From an uncultured Prevotellaceae bacterium (GTDB lineage Bacteria; Bacteroidota; Bacteroidia; Bacteroidales; Bacteroidaceae): DNA of 64,000 nt. The position numbers were made by a program, and so were the translations under genes. The DNA lies in assembly GCA_946188395.1 (NCBI GenBank), contig CAMHUU010000010.1:1-64000 (forward strand), in the 5' to 3' direction. The notes under the pieces are model-generated. The model did not search any database. It saw only the letters and a list, made by a program, of their open reading frames with translations, and had not been told where the DNA came from. This document shows positions 6,008-14,573 of the stretch, piece after piece; within the stretch, counting starts at the first letter, position 1, and each line of letters begins with the position of its first letter.

Positions 6008-8020
6008 ATGTACGTCAGCAAAGTTTATCAACAACCCGTCGATTCTTACGGCGATGTGTGTACATTAGTGCGTGGGCTTCCCTATCAGTGCCCTAATGAC
6101 TGGGAAGAGGTATTGGATTCAATAGATGAAGATAGCAATCTTTATCTTATCAAGGAGCCTGACAATCCCAAAGACAAATTGGCTATTGCTGCTTATCTAG
6201 ACGACAGACGTGTTGGATATGTGTCATCTTCAGACAATGGAAAGATATGGATGTATCTGACTGATGAAAAGATGCCTTGTTTATTTGTGCAGAGGTATGA
6301 CGCGAGTTTCAAGATTTCATTCCAAAGCCCGAGAATACTATTTGAGGACAAACCCTTCAAAGAAATCTATAGAGACAAAAGTGGGATTATAGAACGCCCC
6401 AACCCCACCTTTGAAATCCCGTTCTTGACTAACTCAAAAAACAAACGTTATGAGTGGTTTGATGACAGTATAATTATTGCAGACTTGGAAAGAGCAATAC
6501 CTGATTTCCGCAGAAAACTGGCTACTCGAATGATTATTTGTGTAGGGCGAAAAAACAGTAATGGAGAATACTGTTATTACCTACCTTACCTCAATATGCC
6601 AATTGCTGACGTTGAGGACAGCCTTATTCAAAAACTTATTGATAAATATGGCTTTGTCATCGCTCTTCCAGATGTTCCAACAATTAATAGTCAGGGGGGT
6701 ATTTTTATGGATTTGCACGTCACTTACTTGAAAGAAACAAATTTCAAGGATTTTGACTCAACCCATCAATCTGAGTTGGTATTTAATCTTGTCAGAGACA
6801 ACGATGACAATTACCAATTTGCGTCAGACAATCCATCGATTTCAGAAAGTAATGATAATTATGATGAGGAGCAGGACTATGCAATGGAAGATGTTGACAT
6901 GTTTATGCAGGAAACGCAGTCAACACCAAGTTATTCAAAGAGTGATTATATTCTTAAAAAGGGTGAGGTGACAATTTCCTCGATAGATAAAAGCACCTTT
7001 ATCAAAATAGACAAAATCACTACTGATTTATTTTCATTTGTAAGAGAGACTCTATTCCCCTCTACAGAGCTATTTTCATATTTAAAGAAACACACTCCTT
7101 ATTACGACCAATTCTATGATTTTGGTCAATTTGAAACTCTAATCAGGGTTTTCGTAATAAAAGACTTGGGTCGTATTTACAAGGGACTCAACCATAGCTT
7201 CAATTTTGATACAACAGAGGGCAAGCCTTTGTTCCTTTATATGGACAAGGAAGTTGGAGAGTCTACAGATATATCTTATGAGGAATTTGCACAAATTTGT
7301 GACCTCAGGCCACAAATTAAAGCAGCAGCAAGGATACGTGAGCTTATAGAAAACCAAATGAAATCTTTTTATGAGTTTGACATCGCTCTTTGGACAGACA
7401 CGGATTTTCTAATACATAGCCTCCTAAAAGACGTAAAAAAAGAATGGGCTAAACGCTATATGGAACTAATGCGCCAATTTGCGTCTGCTGTTACTGATGC
7501 CAAAGACATATTAGCAGATAATTATTCTGGAGGCTCTTCGTCTGCAGTCCATGAATTCTTCCCAATTTTAGGATTTACCCTCGGAGAAACGACGTGGCAG
7601 CAGGCAGTAAGCATGGGATATGAAATTAAGGAAGGGGATGAATACCCAGAAAGGTATATTGATGTTGGAGAAGATGTTCAGTTTGTGGATTTTAAAGGTG
7701 AGGAAGTCTTTACTACTCTCATTTGGGGTAAGTACGATGGAGATTTTCCTCCTCTGTGGAAATCAAAAGGATTCTCCTGGGAACTATCATATGACGAATG
7801 GATGACTATATTTAGGAGTTTGGGATATATAATTACAGTGACAGAGGATCCAAGCCAAAGAGAGGTTAATGGACGTATAACGTTGAAAGCTAAATTTAAA
7901 GCTTTATCACCTGATGGAACACTGCGATTTGAATTGTGGTTTGACTATGGGAATGATGGCTATTACACGTCATCTCCCAAAACGTTAGATACAATTATTG
8001 TGTCTTATATCAGGCCATGA
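6008..8020 (+). CDS. Large protein with an N-terminal HIRAN-like domain
   Basis: 670 aa. Residues about 17-85 show a HIRAN-like pattern: VRGLPYQCPNDW, then YLIKEPDNPKDKLAIAAY and DDRRVGYVSSSDNGKI. HIRAN domains bind ssDNA 3' ends or damaged DNA in SWI/SNF-type and other proteins. The remainder has no helicase or nuclease motif that I can see. There is an acidic low-complexity linker around 275-300 (NDNYDEEQDYAMEDVDMF), then a long, aromatic, acidic region of unknown fold. Base composition is A+T-richer than both flanks. It follows the structured RNA by 22 nt with little ribosome-site match. Confidence 0.7.
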   Translation: MYVSKVYQQPVDSYGDVCTLVRGLPYQCPNDWEEVLDSIDEDSNLYLIKEPDNPKDKLAIAAYLDDRRVGYVSSSDNGKIWMYLTDEKMPCLFVQRYDASFKISFQSPRILFEDKPFKEIYRDKSGIIERPNPTFEIPFLTNSKNKRYEWFDDSIIIADLERAIPDFRRKLATRMIICVGRKNSNGEYCYYLPYLNMPIADVEDSLIQKLIDKYGFVIALPDVPTINSQGGIFMDLHVTYLKETNFKDFDSTHQSELVFNLVRDNDDNYQFASDNPSISESNDNYDEEQDYAMEDVDMFMQETQSTPSYSKSDYILKKGEVTISSIDKSTFIKIDKITTDLFSFVRETLFPSTELFSYLKKHTPYYDQFYDFGQFETLIRVFVIKDLGRIYKGLNHSFNFDTTEGKPLFLYMDKEVGESTDISYEEFAQICDLRPQIKAAARIRELIENQMKSFYEFDIALWTDTDFLIHSLLKDVKKEWAKRYMELMRQFASAVTDAKDILADNYSGGSSSAVHEFFPILGFTLGETTWQQAVSMGYEIKEGDEYPERYIDVGEDVQFVDFKGEEVFTTLIWGKYDGDFPPLWKSKGFSWELSYDEWMTIFRSLGYIITVTEDPSQREVNGRITLKAKFKALSPDGTLRFELWFDYGNDGYYTSSPKTLDTIIVSYIRP

Positions 8021-8176
8021 TTTGTATGTTACAAGGGGAGTCTTTTGTGATTTTTCTCTTTATTACACATCGTTCCAGCCCCCATGTGTAAACAACAATT
8101 GGAAAAACAGAAATGATTAATAACATGCTCAAGATTGTTCATTAAAAGGTAAACGACCTCTCAGGGCTATTACATT

Positions 8177-9097
8177 ATGAAATATAAAACAACATATTCT
8201 TCGATTATTCCTATCACTCTTGTTTGCATTCTCTTTTTGTCAAGTTGTGGTGGGAATGGAAAACGTATGCCAGATAATACAATTAATGATGAAGGAACAT
8301 TATCATTAACTCAAGAAGAATCAGTTAACGAAAAACCAATTCGTTCCATTATGGAATATTCTTCTGATTCGTCAACAATATTTTTTCATCCTCGTGGTTG
8401 TTCTAATTACATTACGATGAAAAGGGTTGAAGGTGGCAAATTCATTATGGGAAATAATAAAGAATATGGTTCGGGGCCGGAACATGAGGTTGAACTATCC
8501 AACTTTTATATAGCAGATACAGAAGTAACACAATCATTGTGGAAAGGAATAATGGGAAGCAGTGGGTCTTTTATGGCTGAACGTTATCAATCGCCTTTAA
8601 AACCTGCAGATAACGTAACTTGGGATGATGCTCATTCTTTTATCAATGCTCTTAACTCATTGACAGATCAAATATTTAGATTGGCAACAGAGGCGGAATG
8701 GGAATTTGCAGCGCGAGGCGGCAATAAGAGTGTTGGATATACTTATAGTGGCAGCGATGATATTAATAGTGTTGCATGGTATGGACGGAATGCTTATTGT
8801 GTAAAACCTCTTGGGCCTGATTATGGAACTCATTATGTGGGAACCAAAAGACCGAATGAACTTGGACTATACGACATGACAGGTAATGTATGGGAGTGGT
8901 GTGAGGATTGGCACGCTAATTATACAAAGAAACAACAGAGGAATCCGATTGGTCCAAAGACTGGACGCGCAAAAATTGTTAGAGGTGGCTGTTTTAAAAG
9001 TGGTGAGAGCCTTTGCACCGTTACACACAGGGAATGGATGTGGCCTGATGAAAATCATTGGGTTGGGGTGAGGCTTGCATTATCGCTTAATATTTGA
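8177..9097 (+). CDS. SUMF1/FGE-fold lipoprotein
   Basis: 306 aa. A lipoprotein signal (MKYKTTYSSIIPITLVCILFL then SSC, Cys24) is followed by a Ser/Glu/Asn linker and a SUMF1 (formylglycine-generating enzyme-like) domain from about 80. Its motifs are VEGGKFIMGNN, ADTEVTQSLWKGIMG, RLATEAEWEFAARGG, LGLYDMTGNVWEWCEDW, IVRGGCF and WVGVRLA. The C-terminal cysteine pair of true FGE is not evident, so it is probably a ligand-binding or structural SUMF1 protein, as common in Bacteroidetes envelopes. A+T-rich like its neighbours. Confidence 0.9.
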   Translation: MKYKTTYSSIIPITLVCILFLSSCGGNGKRMPDNTINDEGTLSLTQEESVNEKPIRSIMEYSSDSSTIFFHPRGCSNYITMKRVEGGKFIMGNNKEYGSGPEHEVELSNFYIADTEVTQSLWKGIMGSSGSFMAERYQSPLKPADNVTWDDAHSFINALNSLTDQIFRLATEAEWEFAARGGNKSVGYTYSGSDDINSVAWYGRNAYCVKPLGPDYGTHYVGTKRPNELGLYDMTGNVWEWCEDWHANYTKKQQRNPIGPKTGRAKIVRGGCFKSGESLCTVTHREWMWPDENHWVGVRLALSLNI

Positions 9098-9147
9098 TGA
9101 TTAAGGTTAAAACTAATAGAAAGTCATGTGCAATCAAGTAATTGTCA

Positions 9148-9918
9148 ATGATAAATAAGGATTTCAAAAAAAACAAAGAGTTTCAAAGTATTCAGCCTTT
9201 AATGAAAGAGTTAGGTTATGACCCTCTACAGGCTGGAAACAGCTTAATCCCATCTGAAGAACCCGACTTCCTGCTTGAGATTGGAGGCAAAAATGTAGGT
9301 ATAGAAGTGACAGAATGCCATCCTGAAGTAACAACAGGTAAAGGGGCAAAAAATGTTTTGGCTGCTAGGCAAAGAACCCTCGAAATCTGTAAGTATATAG
9401 AAAAAACACAAGATTCCCAAGGTAAAGTGGTGAACTATAGAATCGGTTTTAATTTTGTACTTCTCTTTGATTTACAGAAGCCTAAGATAAAAAGATTAGA
9501 AATGGAAAAGATTCAAAATGAGGTTCTGTCAGAGCTGCAGCAACGTATCAACAATGGCGATTATATCAACTCAGGGGATGACTACCAGAGACTACATATA
9601 GAATGGGCCAAAGATTATCACTATATTAGGGACGTTGAGGTTGGAGAACCATTAGAAAAGTCAATAGTGACTTATTCATATCCGGCAAGAGGCGCATTTT
9701 CTATTGAACATGATATTGTATTAAGCGCTATAGCGCAAAAAGAGATAAAGTTGTCTTCATATCGCAATAACAACCCTCAAACTAATGAATTTTGGCTATG
9801 TTTAAATATTCCTATGGGAATTGATCGCACATTAGATGGCTTACAGAAACTGAAAGTTGATTCTTTGTATGATAGGGTTTATATGACATCGACTCACGAA
9901 TGTATAAGATTGAAGTGA
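9148..9918 (+). CDS. Predicted PD-(D/E)XK-like protein of unknown function
   Basis: 256 aa, soluble. Residues 40-60 read EEPDFLLEIGGKNVGIEVTE, i.e. PD, a spacer and E-x-T, the variant core of many uncharacterised nuclease-fold proteins in which the catalytic Lys is replaced. A glutamate-rich helix follows. No methylase or specificity partner is adjacent. The ATG at 9148 is chosen over a TTG two codons upstream. Low G+C as in the two genes before it, suggesting shared acquisition. The nuclease assignment is inference from the motif only. Confidence 0.6.
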   Translation: MINKDFKKNKEFQSIQPLMKELGYDPLQAGNSLIPSEEPDFLLEIGGKNVGIEVTECHPEVTTGKGAKNVLAARQRTLEICKYIEKTQDSQGKVVNYRIGFNFVLLFDLQKPKIKRLEMEKIQNEVLSELQQRINNGDYINSGDDYQRLHIEWAKDYHYIRDVEVGEPLEKSIVTYSYPARGAFSIEHDIVLSAIAQKEIKLSSYRNNNPQTNEFWLCLNIPMGIDRTLDGLQKLKVDSLYDRVYMTSTHECIRLK

Positions 9919-10007
9919 GAGTTGCTATGAAGGTGTCCAAAGCAACACTGGTGTCTAAAAACATTTAATTCTTCACACGAAATGGCTGCAGATTGCAGAA
10001 TTATCGC

Positions 10008-10015
10008 TATCTTTG
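10008..10015 (+). promoter_or_regulatory. -7 promoter box for the HAD-like/TSUP pair
   Basis: TATCTTTG followed by GCA, about 26 bp before the ATG at 10042; no clear TTTG at -33. Confidence 0.5.
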
Positions 10016-10041
10016 CATCGTTGTATTGAGCATTATTGGGT

Positions 10042-10458
10042 ATGGATATAGCAAAGGCATTCGAAGTGGCGTTCAACCGCAAGATTGAAAAGAACTGGGA
10101 GAAGATCTACGTGGTAGTGGATATTCATGATACCATTCTGCGGGCATGTTACGAGAACGAGGAGACCTACGATTACTATCCGTATTCGAGGGAAGCCCTA
10201 CAACTGATGACCAGCCGTGAGGACATCTGTCTGATTCTCTGGAGCGGATGCTACGATGATAAGATGGCCGAATACAGGAGCCATTTTACTGAAGAAGGCA
10301 TTCATTTCGACTATTTCAACGAGAATCCTGAAGTCGGCAACACGAGTTTCCAGAACTTCGAGGTAAAGCTCTATTTCAATGTGGGAATAGATGACAAGTT
10401 CGGTTTCGAGCCGGAAACAGACTGGATAAAGGTAATAGAGGTAATAGGGAAGTTCTGA
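10042..10458 (+). CDS. Small HAD-like phosphatase-fold protein
   Basis: 138 aa. Motif I of the HAD superfamily is seen near residue 27 (VVVDIHDTIL, DxxDT form), motif II-like LILWSG about 40 residues later, and a late acidic pair (VGIDDKFGFEP). It is a short cap-less HAD. The substrate is unknown; it could be a nucleotide or sugar phosphatase or an inactive relative. The ATG at 10042 follows a TTG by two codons. Its stop overlaps the start of the TSUP gene (TGATG), indicating coupling. Confidence 0.7.
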   Translation: MDIAKAFEVAFNRKIEKNWEKIYVVVDIHDTILRACYENEETYDYYPYSREALQLMTSREDICLILWSGCYDDKMAEYRSHFTEEGIHFDYFNENPEVGNTSFQNFEVKLYFNVGIDDKFGFEPETDWIKVIEVIGKF

Positions 10459-11186
10459 TGAGTAGCCTTGTCATAGCCATATTCCTGTTGAGCATCGGAG
10501 CCAGTTTCGTTCAGCGTACCACTGGCTTCGGCTTTGGCATCTTCATCATGACGATGCTACCGTTCTTCCTGCCGACATACGGCGAGGCCACGACACTCTC
10601 AGGACTTCTGGCTATCACTACCTCGGCAGTCATCGTTTGGAAACTGAAGGCCTATGTCACATGGAAACGGCTTTGGCCGATACTTCTGACGTTTATTGTT
10701 GTATCGACAATAGCTATCTTTGCCTTGACTCGTATCGAAGACCATATATTAAAGCGGATTCTGGGCGTGGCATTGATAGTCATCAGTATCTATTTTGCGC
10801 TGTTTAGCCAGAAGATCAAGTTGCCGACAACCAAGAAAGTGCAGGTAGGTACTGGTACACTCAGCGGACTGATGGGAGGCTTCTTCGGGATGCAAGGCCC
10901 GCCTGCTGTGCTTTATTTCATTCAGTCGGAACCTACTAAGGAACACTATATGGCGATGGCACAAACTTATTTCCTGATTGGCAATGTGATGATGACTTTT
11001 GTCCGTGCCTACAACGGTTTCTTCACTACGACCGTCCTCACGGATTACTGTTTCGGCCTTGGTGGCGTCATCATCGGAACAGCGCTTGGCGCATACATAT
11101 TCAAGCGCATCCCCAACCGTATTTTTCGCTACATTGTCTATGCTTATATCGGAATCAGCGGTGTGATTATTCTTCTGACGAACTGA
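10458..11186 (+). CDS. TSUP (TauE/SafE) family membrane permease
   Basis: 242 aa with about seven to eight hydrophobic segments and the duplicated TSUP pattern. Repeat 1 has FVQRTTGFGFGIF; repeat 2 has GTLSGLMGGFFGMQGPPAVLYF. TSUP proteins export or import sulfur-containing or organic anions; the substrate here is unknown. Translationally coupled to the HAD-like gene. The last 20 nt overlap the convergent thioredoxin gene. Confidence 0.9.
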   Translation: MSSLVIAIFLLSIGASFVQRTTGFGFGIFIMTMLPFFLPTYGEATTLSGLLAITTSAVIVWKLKAYVTWKRLWPILLTFIVVSTIAIFALTRIEDHILKRILGVALIVISIYFALFSQKIKLPTTKKVQVGTGTLSGLMGGFFGMQGPPAVLYFIQSEPTKEHYMAMAQTYFLIGNVMMTFVRAYNGFFTTTVLTDYCFGLGGVIIGTALGAYIFKRIPNRIFRYIVYAYIGISGVIILLTN

Positions 11187-11499
11187 TCTTCTCTGCCATC
11201 CTTACCAATTCCTGATAAGGAAGTCCGCCAACTACACGTTCTATATTTCCATTCTTGGTGATAAAGAACAGCGTGGGGATAGACTGAATGCGAGCTGCCG
11301 CTGCAAGAGCCTGGTTCTTGTCCACATCAACCTTCAATACCTTGATACGTCCATCATACTCGTCGGCAAGTCGCTTCAACATAGGGGCGAGTGCCTGACA
11401 AGGGCCACACCAAGTGGCATAGAAATCGATGATAACCGGCGTGATGCCTGTATAGTTGTAACCTCTGAGATACTGCTGATAATCTTTGATATTCTCCAT
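11167..11499 (-). CDS. Thioredoxin
   Basis: 110-aa dithiol oxidoreductase. The active site WCGPC (Cys31, Cys34) sits in IIDFYATWCGPCQALAP, with the cis-Pro loop QSIPTLFF and the C-terminal GGLPYQEL block. No signal peptide, so cytosolic. It lies 6 nt downstream of the ferredoxin-type membrane gene and diverges, through that gene, from oxyR. The pair may belong to the OxyR regulon, which is inference from arrangement. Confidence 0.95.
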   Translation of the reverse strand: MENIKDYQQYLRGYNYTGITPVIIDFYATWCGPCQALAPMLKRLADEYDGRIKVLKVDVDKNQALAAAARIQSIPTLFFITKNGNIERVVGGLPYQELVRMAEKISSSEE

Positions 11500-11505
11500 A
11501 ATCTT

Positions 11506-12210
11506 TTAATGTTTTAATGTCATAATCTTCGAAGGACAGGCCAGCGTGCATTTGCCGCATTTCAGACAATCGGGATCAAGATAGCCAACCTCCTGTCCTC
11601 GGCTGTCGTAAGGCGTAAGCTGCATGGGGCAGACGCGGGCACAGCTCTTACACTTCATCTGGCAGGTAGCTGCAACATGCACAGCAGTGTAGGGCTTGGG
11701 TAGTGGCTGACGTTTTGGAGCTACCCACGACGAGATGGTTCCCATGGGGCAGAACGAGCACCAGGTGCGTGGCGCATAGATAAAATTCAGCGTAACGCCG
11801 ACAATGGTAGTCATCACGATAATCGTCCAGAATACGCGACCGATGCCACTCCACATAGCCAATCCTCCTTCGCTCCAAGGAACGGTGAATGTCAGTTGGA
11901 TGCCGAACATGCCGAAGATGAAGAATACCATGAACAGGCGGAAGCCGAACGTACGTACGAACGCAGGTATTGGTTTGTGGGGTGAGTACTTCGACAGCAG
12001 ACGGTCGTACATATTGCCTCGCGGACATATATGTCCGCACCACCAGCGTCCCTTCCAAATGCTGGTCATCACGGGGCCTATCATGCAAATGAGTGCGATA
12101 AGTCCCACAATGGGGAAGAACCACCCGACGATGATATAGGCGATAATAATCCAATATAGGTCTAATCCTGGTGTCGCAAAATGACGATGGAAAGTCTTTT
12201 TCTGTTGCAT
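11506..12210 (-). CDS. 4Fe-4S membrane electron-transfer protein (NapH/CcoG-like)
   Basis: 234 aa with four to five membrane segments. Two paired-cysteine motifs at membrane ends (WCGHICPRG at 57-65 and WCSFCPMGT) are characteristic of the NapH/MauN/RdxA group. The C-terminal ferredoxin-like part has two clusters (CQMKCKSCARVCP and CLKCGKCTLACP). It probably passes electrons across or along the inner membrane. Coupled to thioredoxin downstream, so a membrane route for reductant is possible. Its promoter faces oxyR. Confidence 0.88.
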   Translation of the reverse strand: MQQKKTFHRHFATPGLDLYWIIIAYIIVGWFFPIVGLIALICMIGPVMTSIWKGRWWCGHICPRGNMYDRLLSKYSPHKPIPAFVRTFGFRLFMVFFIFGMFGIQLTFTVPWSEGGLAMWSGIGRVFWTIIVMTTIVGVTLNFIYAPRTWCSFCPMGTISSWVAPKRQPLPKPYTAVHVAATCQMKCKSCARVCPMQLTPYDSRGQEVGYLDPDCLKCGKCTLACPSKIMTLKH

Positions 12211-12237
12211 ATTCCTTATTTATTCTTAAATTCGGTG

Positions 12238-12245
12238 CAAAGGTA
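12238..12245 (-). promoter_or_regulatory. -7 box for the ferredoxin/thioredoxin operon
   Basis: Minus-strand TACCTTTG, 28 bp before the start at 12210, in the shared intergenic region with oxyR. Confidence 0.6.
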
Positions 12246-12256
12246 CGAAGAAAACA

Positions 12257-12303
12257 ATAGATAAACGAATTATTTTATCTATCTTTGCATTGGTTTTATC
12301 TAT
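12257..12303. promoter_or_regulatory. OxyR-type operator region with palindromic ATAG/CTAT elements
   Basis: ATAGATAAA (12257-12265) and TTTATCTAT (12274-12282) form a 26-bp inverted repeat around CGAATTAT, and TTTATCTAT recurs at 12295-12303. ATAG/CTAT steps are the core of LysR/OxyR sites, although the 21-22 bp spacing is not the exact E. coli OxyR register. The site overlaps the oxyR -7 box TATCTTTG (12280-12287), as expected for autorepression. Confidence 0.6.
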
Positions 12304-12317
12304 CATCAAAGAAGCGT

Positions 12318-13244
12318 ATGACCCTACAACAACTAAAATACATCGTGGCCATCGACCGCCAGCGCAACTTCGCCAAGGCTGCCGAACAATGTGGTATTTC
12401 ACAGCCAACTCTCAGCGCTATGCTTGTAAAACTGGAAGAAGAACTCGATGTGCGTATCTTTGAGCGAAGTAACAAACTTGTCACGCCCACAGCGGCTGGC
12501 GAGAAGATTATCCGTCAGGCAGAGAAGGCCTTGGCAGAAGCGGAACGTATCACAGAACTCGTGGCCGAAGACAAAGGCGACGTGGGTGGCGAGTTGGTGC
12601 TTTCTGTCGGTCCTACCATTGCGCCTTACATCTTGCCCAAGTTCATCAGGCATTATATGGAACATTATCCGACGGTAAAACTCTCAGTCCGTGAGATGAA
12701 AGCAGATGTGATGCTCAGCGAACTACAGCTTGGACATCTCGATGCAGGTATTGCCATCAGTGGGAACACGCGTCACGGCATTCTCGAAGTGCCGCTATAT
12801 ACAGAGCGGTTCATGGTCTATCTGGCTGAGAGCTGCTGGCGCAAGCTACCTGTGTTCAAGCCAGAGAACCTGGAACACGAGAGGATGTGGATCATGAAGG
12901 AGGCGCAATGTCTGCGTGAAAGTGCCTTCAGCTTTTGCAAGGCAAGAACCAAGGGTAACCGTGTGTACGAGGCTGGCAGTATCGAGACGCTAATCCGCAT
13001 TGTCGATGAGAATGGCGGTTTTACCATTATCCCAGAGATGCACTTGCCATTCCTCTCTGACAGTCAGCGTGAAAACGTGCGACGAATAGAGGGCGATTAT
13101 CTCTCACAGCGCCGTGTGTCGCTCTATATCCGCGAGGACTACATCCGCCAGCGCATGCTAAACACCATCACCGATACCCTCCTCCTATTCATGCCCGAGG
13201 GAATGATGGAGGAGCGGATAGCAAAGTTTGGCATTAAGCTATAA
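12318..13244 (+). CDS. oxyR: OxyR hydrogen-peroxide sensor, LysR family
   Basis: 308-aa transcription factor. The N-terminal winged helix (MTLQQLKYIVAIDRQRNFAKAA) is followed by a type-2 periplasmic-binding-like sensor domain. Cys198 and Cys207, in CLRESAFSFC, reproduce the position and 9-residue spacing of the redox cysteines of E. coli OxyR, so disulfide-based peroxide sensing is well supported. The ATG at 12318 gives the standard N-terminus. Divergent from the ferredoxin/thioredoxin operon; the shared region carries palindromic sites. Its 3' end overlaps the convergent MBL gene by 6 nt. Confidence 0.93.
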   Translation: MTLQQLKYIVAIDRQRNFAKAAEQCGISQPTLSAMLVKLEEELDVRIFERSNKLVTPTAAGEKIIRQAEKALAEAERITELVAEDKGDVGGELVLSVGPTIAPYILPKFIRHYMEHYPTVKLSVREMKADVMLSELQLGHLDAGIAISGNTRHGILEVPLYTERFMVYLAESCWRKLPVFKPENLEHERMWIMKEAQCLRESAFSFCKARTKGNRVYEAGSIETLIRIVDENGGFTIIPEMHLPFLSDSQRENVRRIEGDYLSQRRVSLYIREDYIRQRMLNTITDTLLLFMPEGMMEERIAKFGIKL

Positions 13245-14054
13245 CAGGATAGTGTTCTCGCTCATTGGATTTGTCGTCCCGCAGGAAAAAGCATGTATCT
13301 TGTCACCCATCACTTGATGTAAGGTGGAAAACACAGCGTCTCCCGTACAATGACTGGTGTAGAATTGCGTCTGGGGATAGGCATCCGTTAATCTGTAGGC
13401 AAGTTCTGAAAGTTTGTCATCACTCTCATGATTGTCGAGCAGGTGGAATCCTCCCACAACGGTATTCACTGGGAATGGACATGCTGCAAGGATGTTCTCC
13501 AAACCGCTATGAGCACAACCAGTAAACAGCAACCCGCCTGTATATAGCGCCAGCTCATGACGGAAATCATCGTATACATAGTCACCATCCGCATTTTCTA
13601 CAAACAGATGCTGATTACCCTCTGGCATCGGATGGATCTGAGGTATGTGCGCTAAGATGAAGAAGTCATCGCTGATGCTTTCGCTATGCTCAACCGTCAG
13701 TAGTCGTTCTTGCAAAATCTCAGGCCATTCTGTCGTGATGCTATGAAAATAGCGGCGTTTAGAGAAGTATTTGCCCTTGAGTGCATCTGGCGACACGATG
13801 ATTTTTGCCTTTTTATTTATCTCCAACAGATGCTTCAGTCCTCCTGCATGGTCGCTGTGTCCGTGAGAGATAAACACATAGTCCACCGTACTGAGGTCGA
13901 TGCCAATCTTCTCTGCATTACGGATAAAGACATCGCTGGCTCCAGTGTCGAGCAGAATGCGATGCTTATCCGTTTCTAGCAGGATAGACAAGCCATGCTC
14001 CGTCTGGAGCTGGTCGTTGTTAGTGCGGTTATCCGATAATACAGTCCACGTCAT
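13239..14054 (-). CDS. MBL-fold metallohydrolase
   Basis: 271 aa. The zinc-binding motif HGHSDHAGG at about residue 64 is in YVFISHGHSDHAGGLKHLL; later ligands are in LLFTGCAHSGLENI and SHCTG. The start resembles the RFAP-synthase-like (Mj0301) branch of the family (HGLSILLETDKHRILLDTGAS). The exact substrate is unknown. It is the last gene of the operon beginning at 17675, 3 nt after the PNPOx-like gene. Confidence 0.88.
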   Translation of the reverse strand: MTWTVLSDNRTNNDQLQTEHGLSILLETDKHRILLDTGASDVFIRNAEKIGIDLSTVDYVFISHGHSDHAGGLKHLLEINKKAKIIVSPDALKGKYFSKRRYFHSITTEWPEILQERLLTVEHSESISDDFFILAHIPQIHPMPEGNQHLFVENADGDYVYDDFRHELALYTGGLLFTGCAHSGLENILAACPFPVNTVVGGFHLLDNHESDDKLSELAYRLTDAYPQTQFYTSHCTGDAVFSTLHQVMGDKIHAFSCGTTNPMSENTILL

Positions 14055-14057
14055 ATT

Positions 14058-14573
14058 CTACTCCATTCGTCCATATTTCATCTCTTCACCTTCTTTGTCA
14101 TACTGCTTTCGCTTACCCGTAGGAGGTGCCGTAAGAGTAATCTTTACGACAGCTGTACGTTCAAGGCTGCGGGCGATGGCATCATTGAATGCATCCATGT
14201 ACTTGGGAAGGAAACGCTGGCAGATAGCACGGAGTGCCTTTATCTTTTCGTCTCTATCCTTTACTATCTCAGCCTTGCCAACAGCCATTGCTGATTTATA
14301 TTGGAGTGTGAAGCTGCCATCCTTGGGGCCTACAGTAGGAGCACATTTAGTGACTGCCGACAGCGCCACACGGGGATTGGCCGCAATGCAGTCCAGTTTA
14401 TCACCCTCCAAGGCACAATGGAAATAGAATGTTTTATCGTCTGTGCGAGCCAGCGACAAAGGTACACCATAGGGTGTGCCATCGGGTCGCACGAAACTGA
14501 CGGTAATATACGGTGCCTTGTCTAATACCTCCAGTGCAAAGGCGGCATCCATCTCTCTACTTGCTTTTCTCAT
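14058..14573 (-). CDS. Pyridoxamine 5'-phosphate oxidase-fold flavoprotein (NimA-like)
   Basis: 171 aa. Split-barrel FMN-binding pattern: APYITVSFVRPDGTPYGVPLSLAR, FYFHCALEGDKLDCIAANPRVALSAV, and a late KSAMAVGKAEIV strand. Proteins of this type are FMN- or heme-binding reductases; some (Nim) act on nitroimidazoles. Which applies here is open. Overlaps the ElaA-like gene by 1 nt (TAATG). Confidence 0.88.
   Translation of the reverse strand: MRKASREMDAAFALEVLDKAPYITVSFVRPDGTPYGVPLSLARTDDKTFYFHCALEGDKLDCIAANPRVALSAVTKCAPTVGPKDGSFTLQYKSAMAVGKAEIVKDRDEKIKALRAICQRFLPKYMDAFNDAIARSLERTAVVKITLTAPPTGKRKQYDKEGEEMKYGRME

Noticed and set aside
8177..9097. True formylglycine-generating enzyme for sulfatase maturation
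   Set aside because: The SUMF1 fold is clear but the C-terminal active-site cysteine pair is not seen and no sulfatase is nearby.
9142..9150. TTG start two codons before the ATG of the PD-(D/E)XK-like gene
   Set aside because: The ATG at 9148 is equally well placed and TTG starts are rare; the same reasoning moved the starts of hsp20, the GNAT gene, the DUF1294 gene and oxyR to ATG codons.
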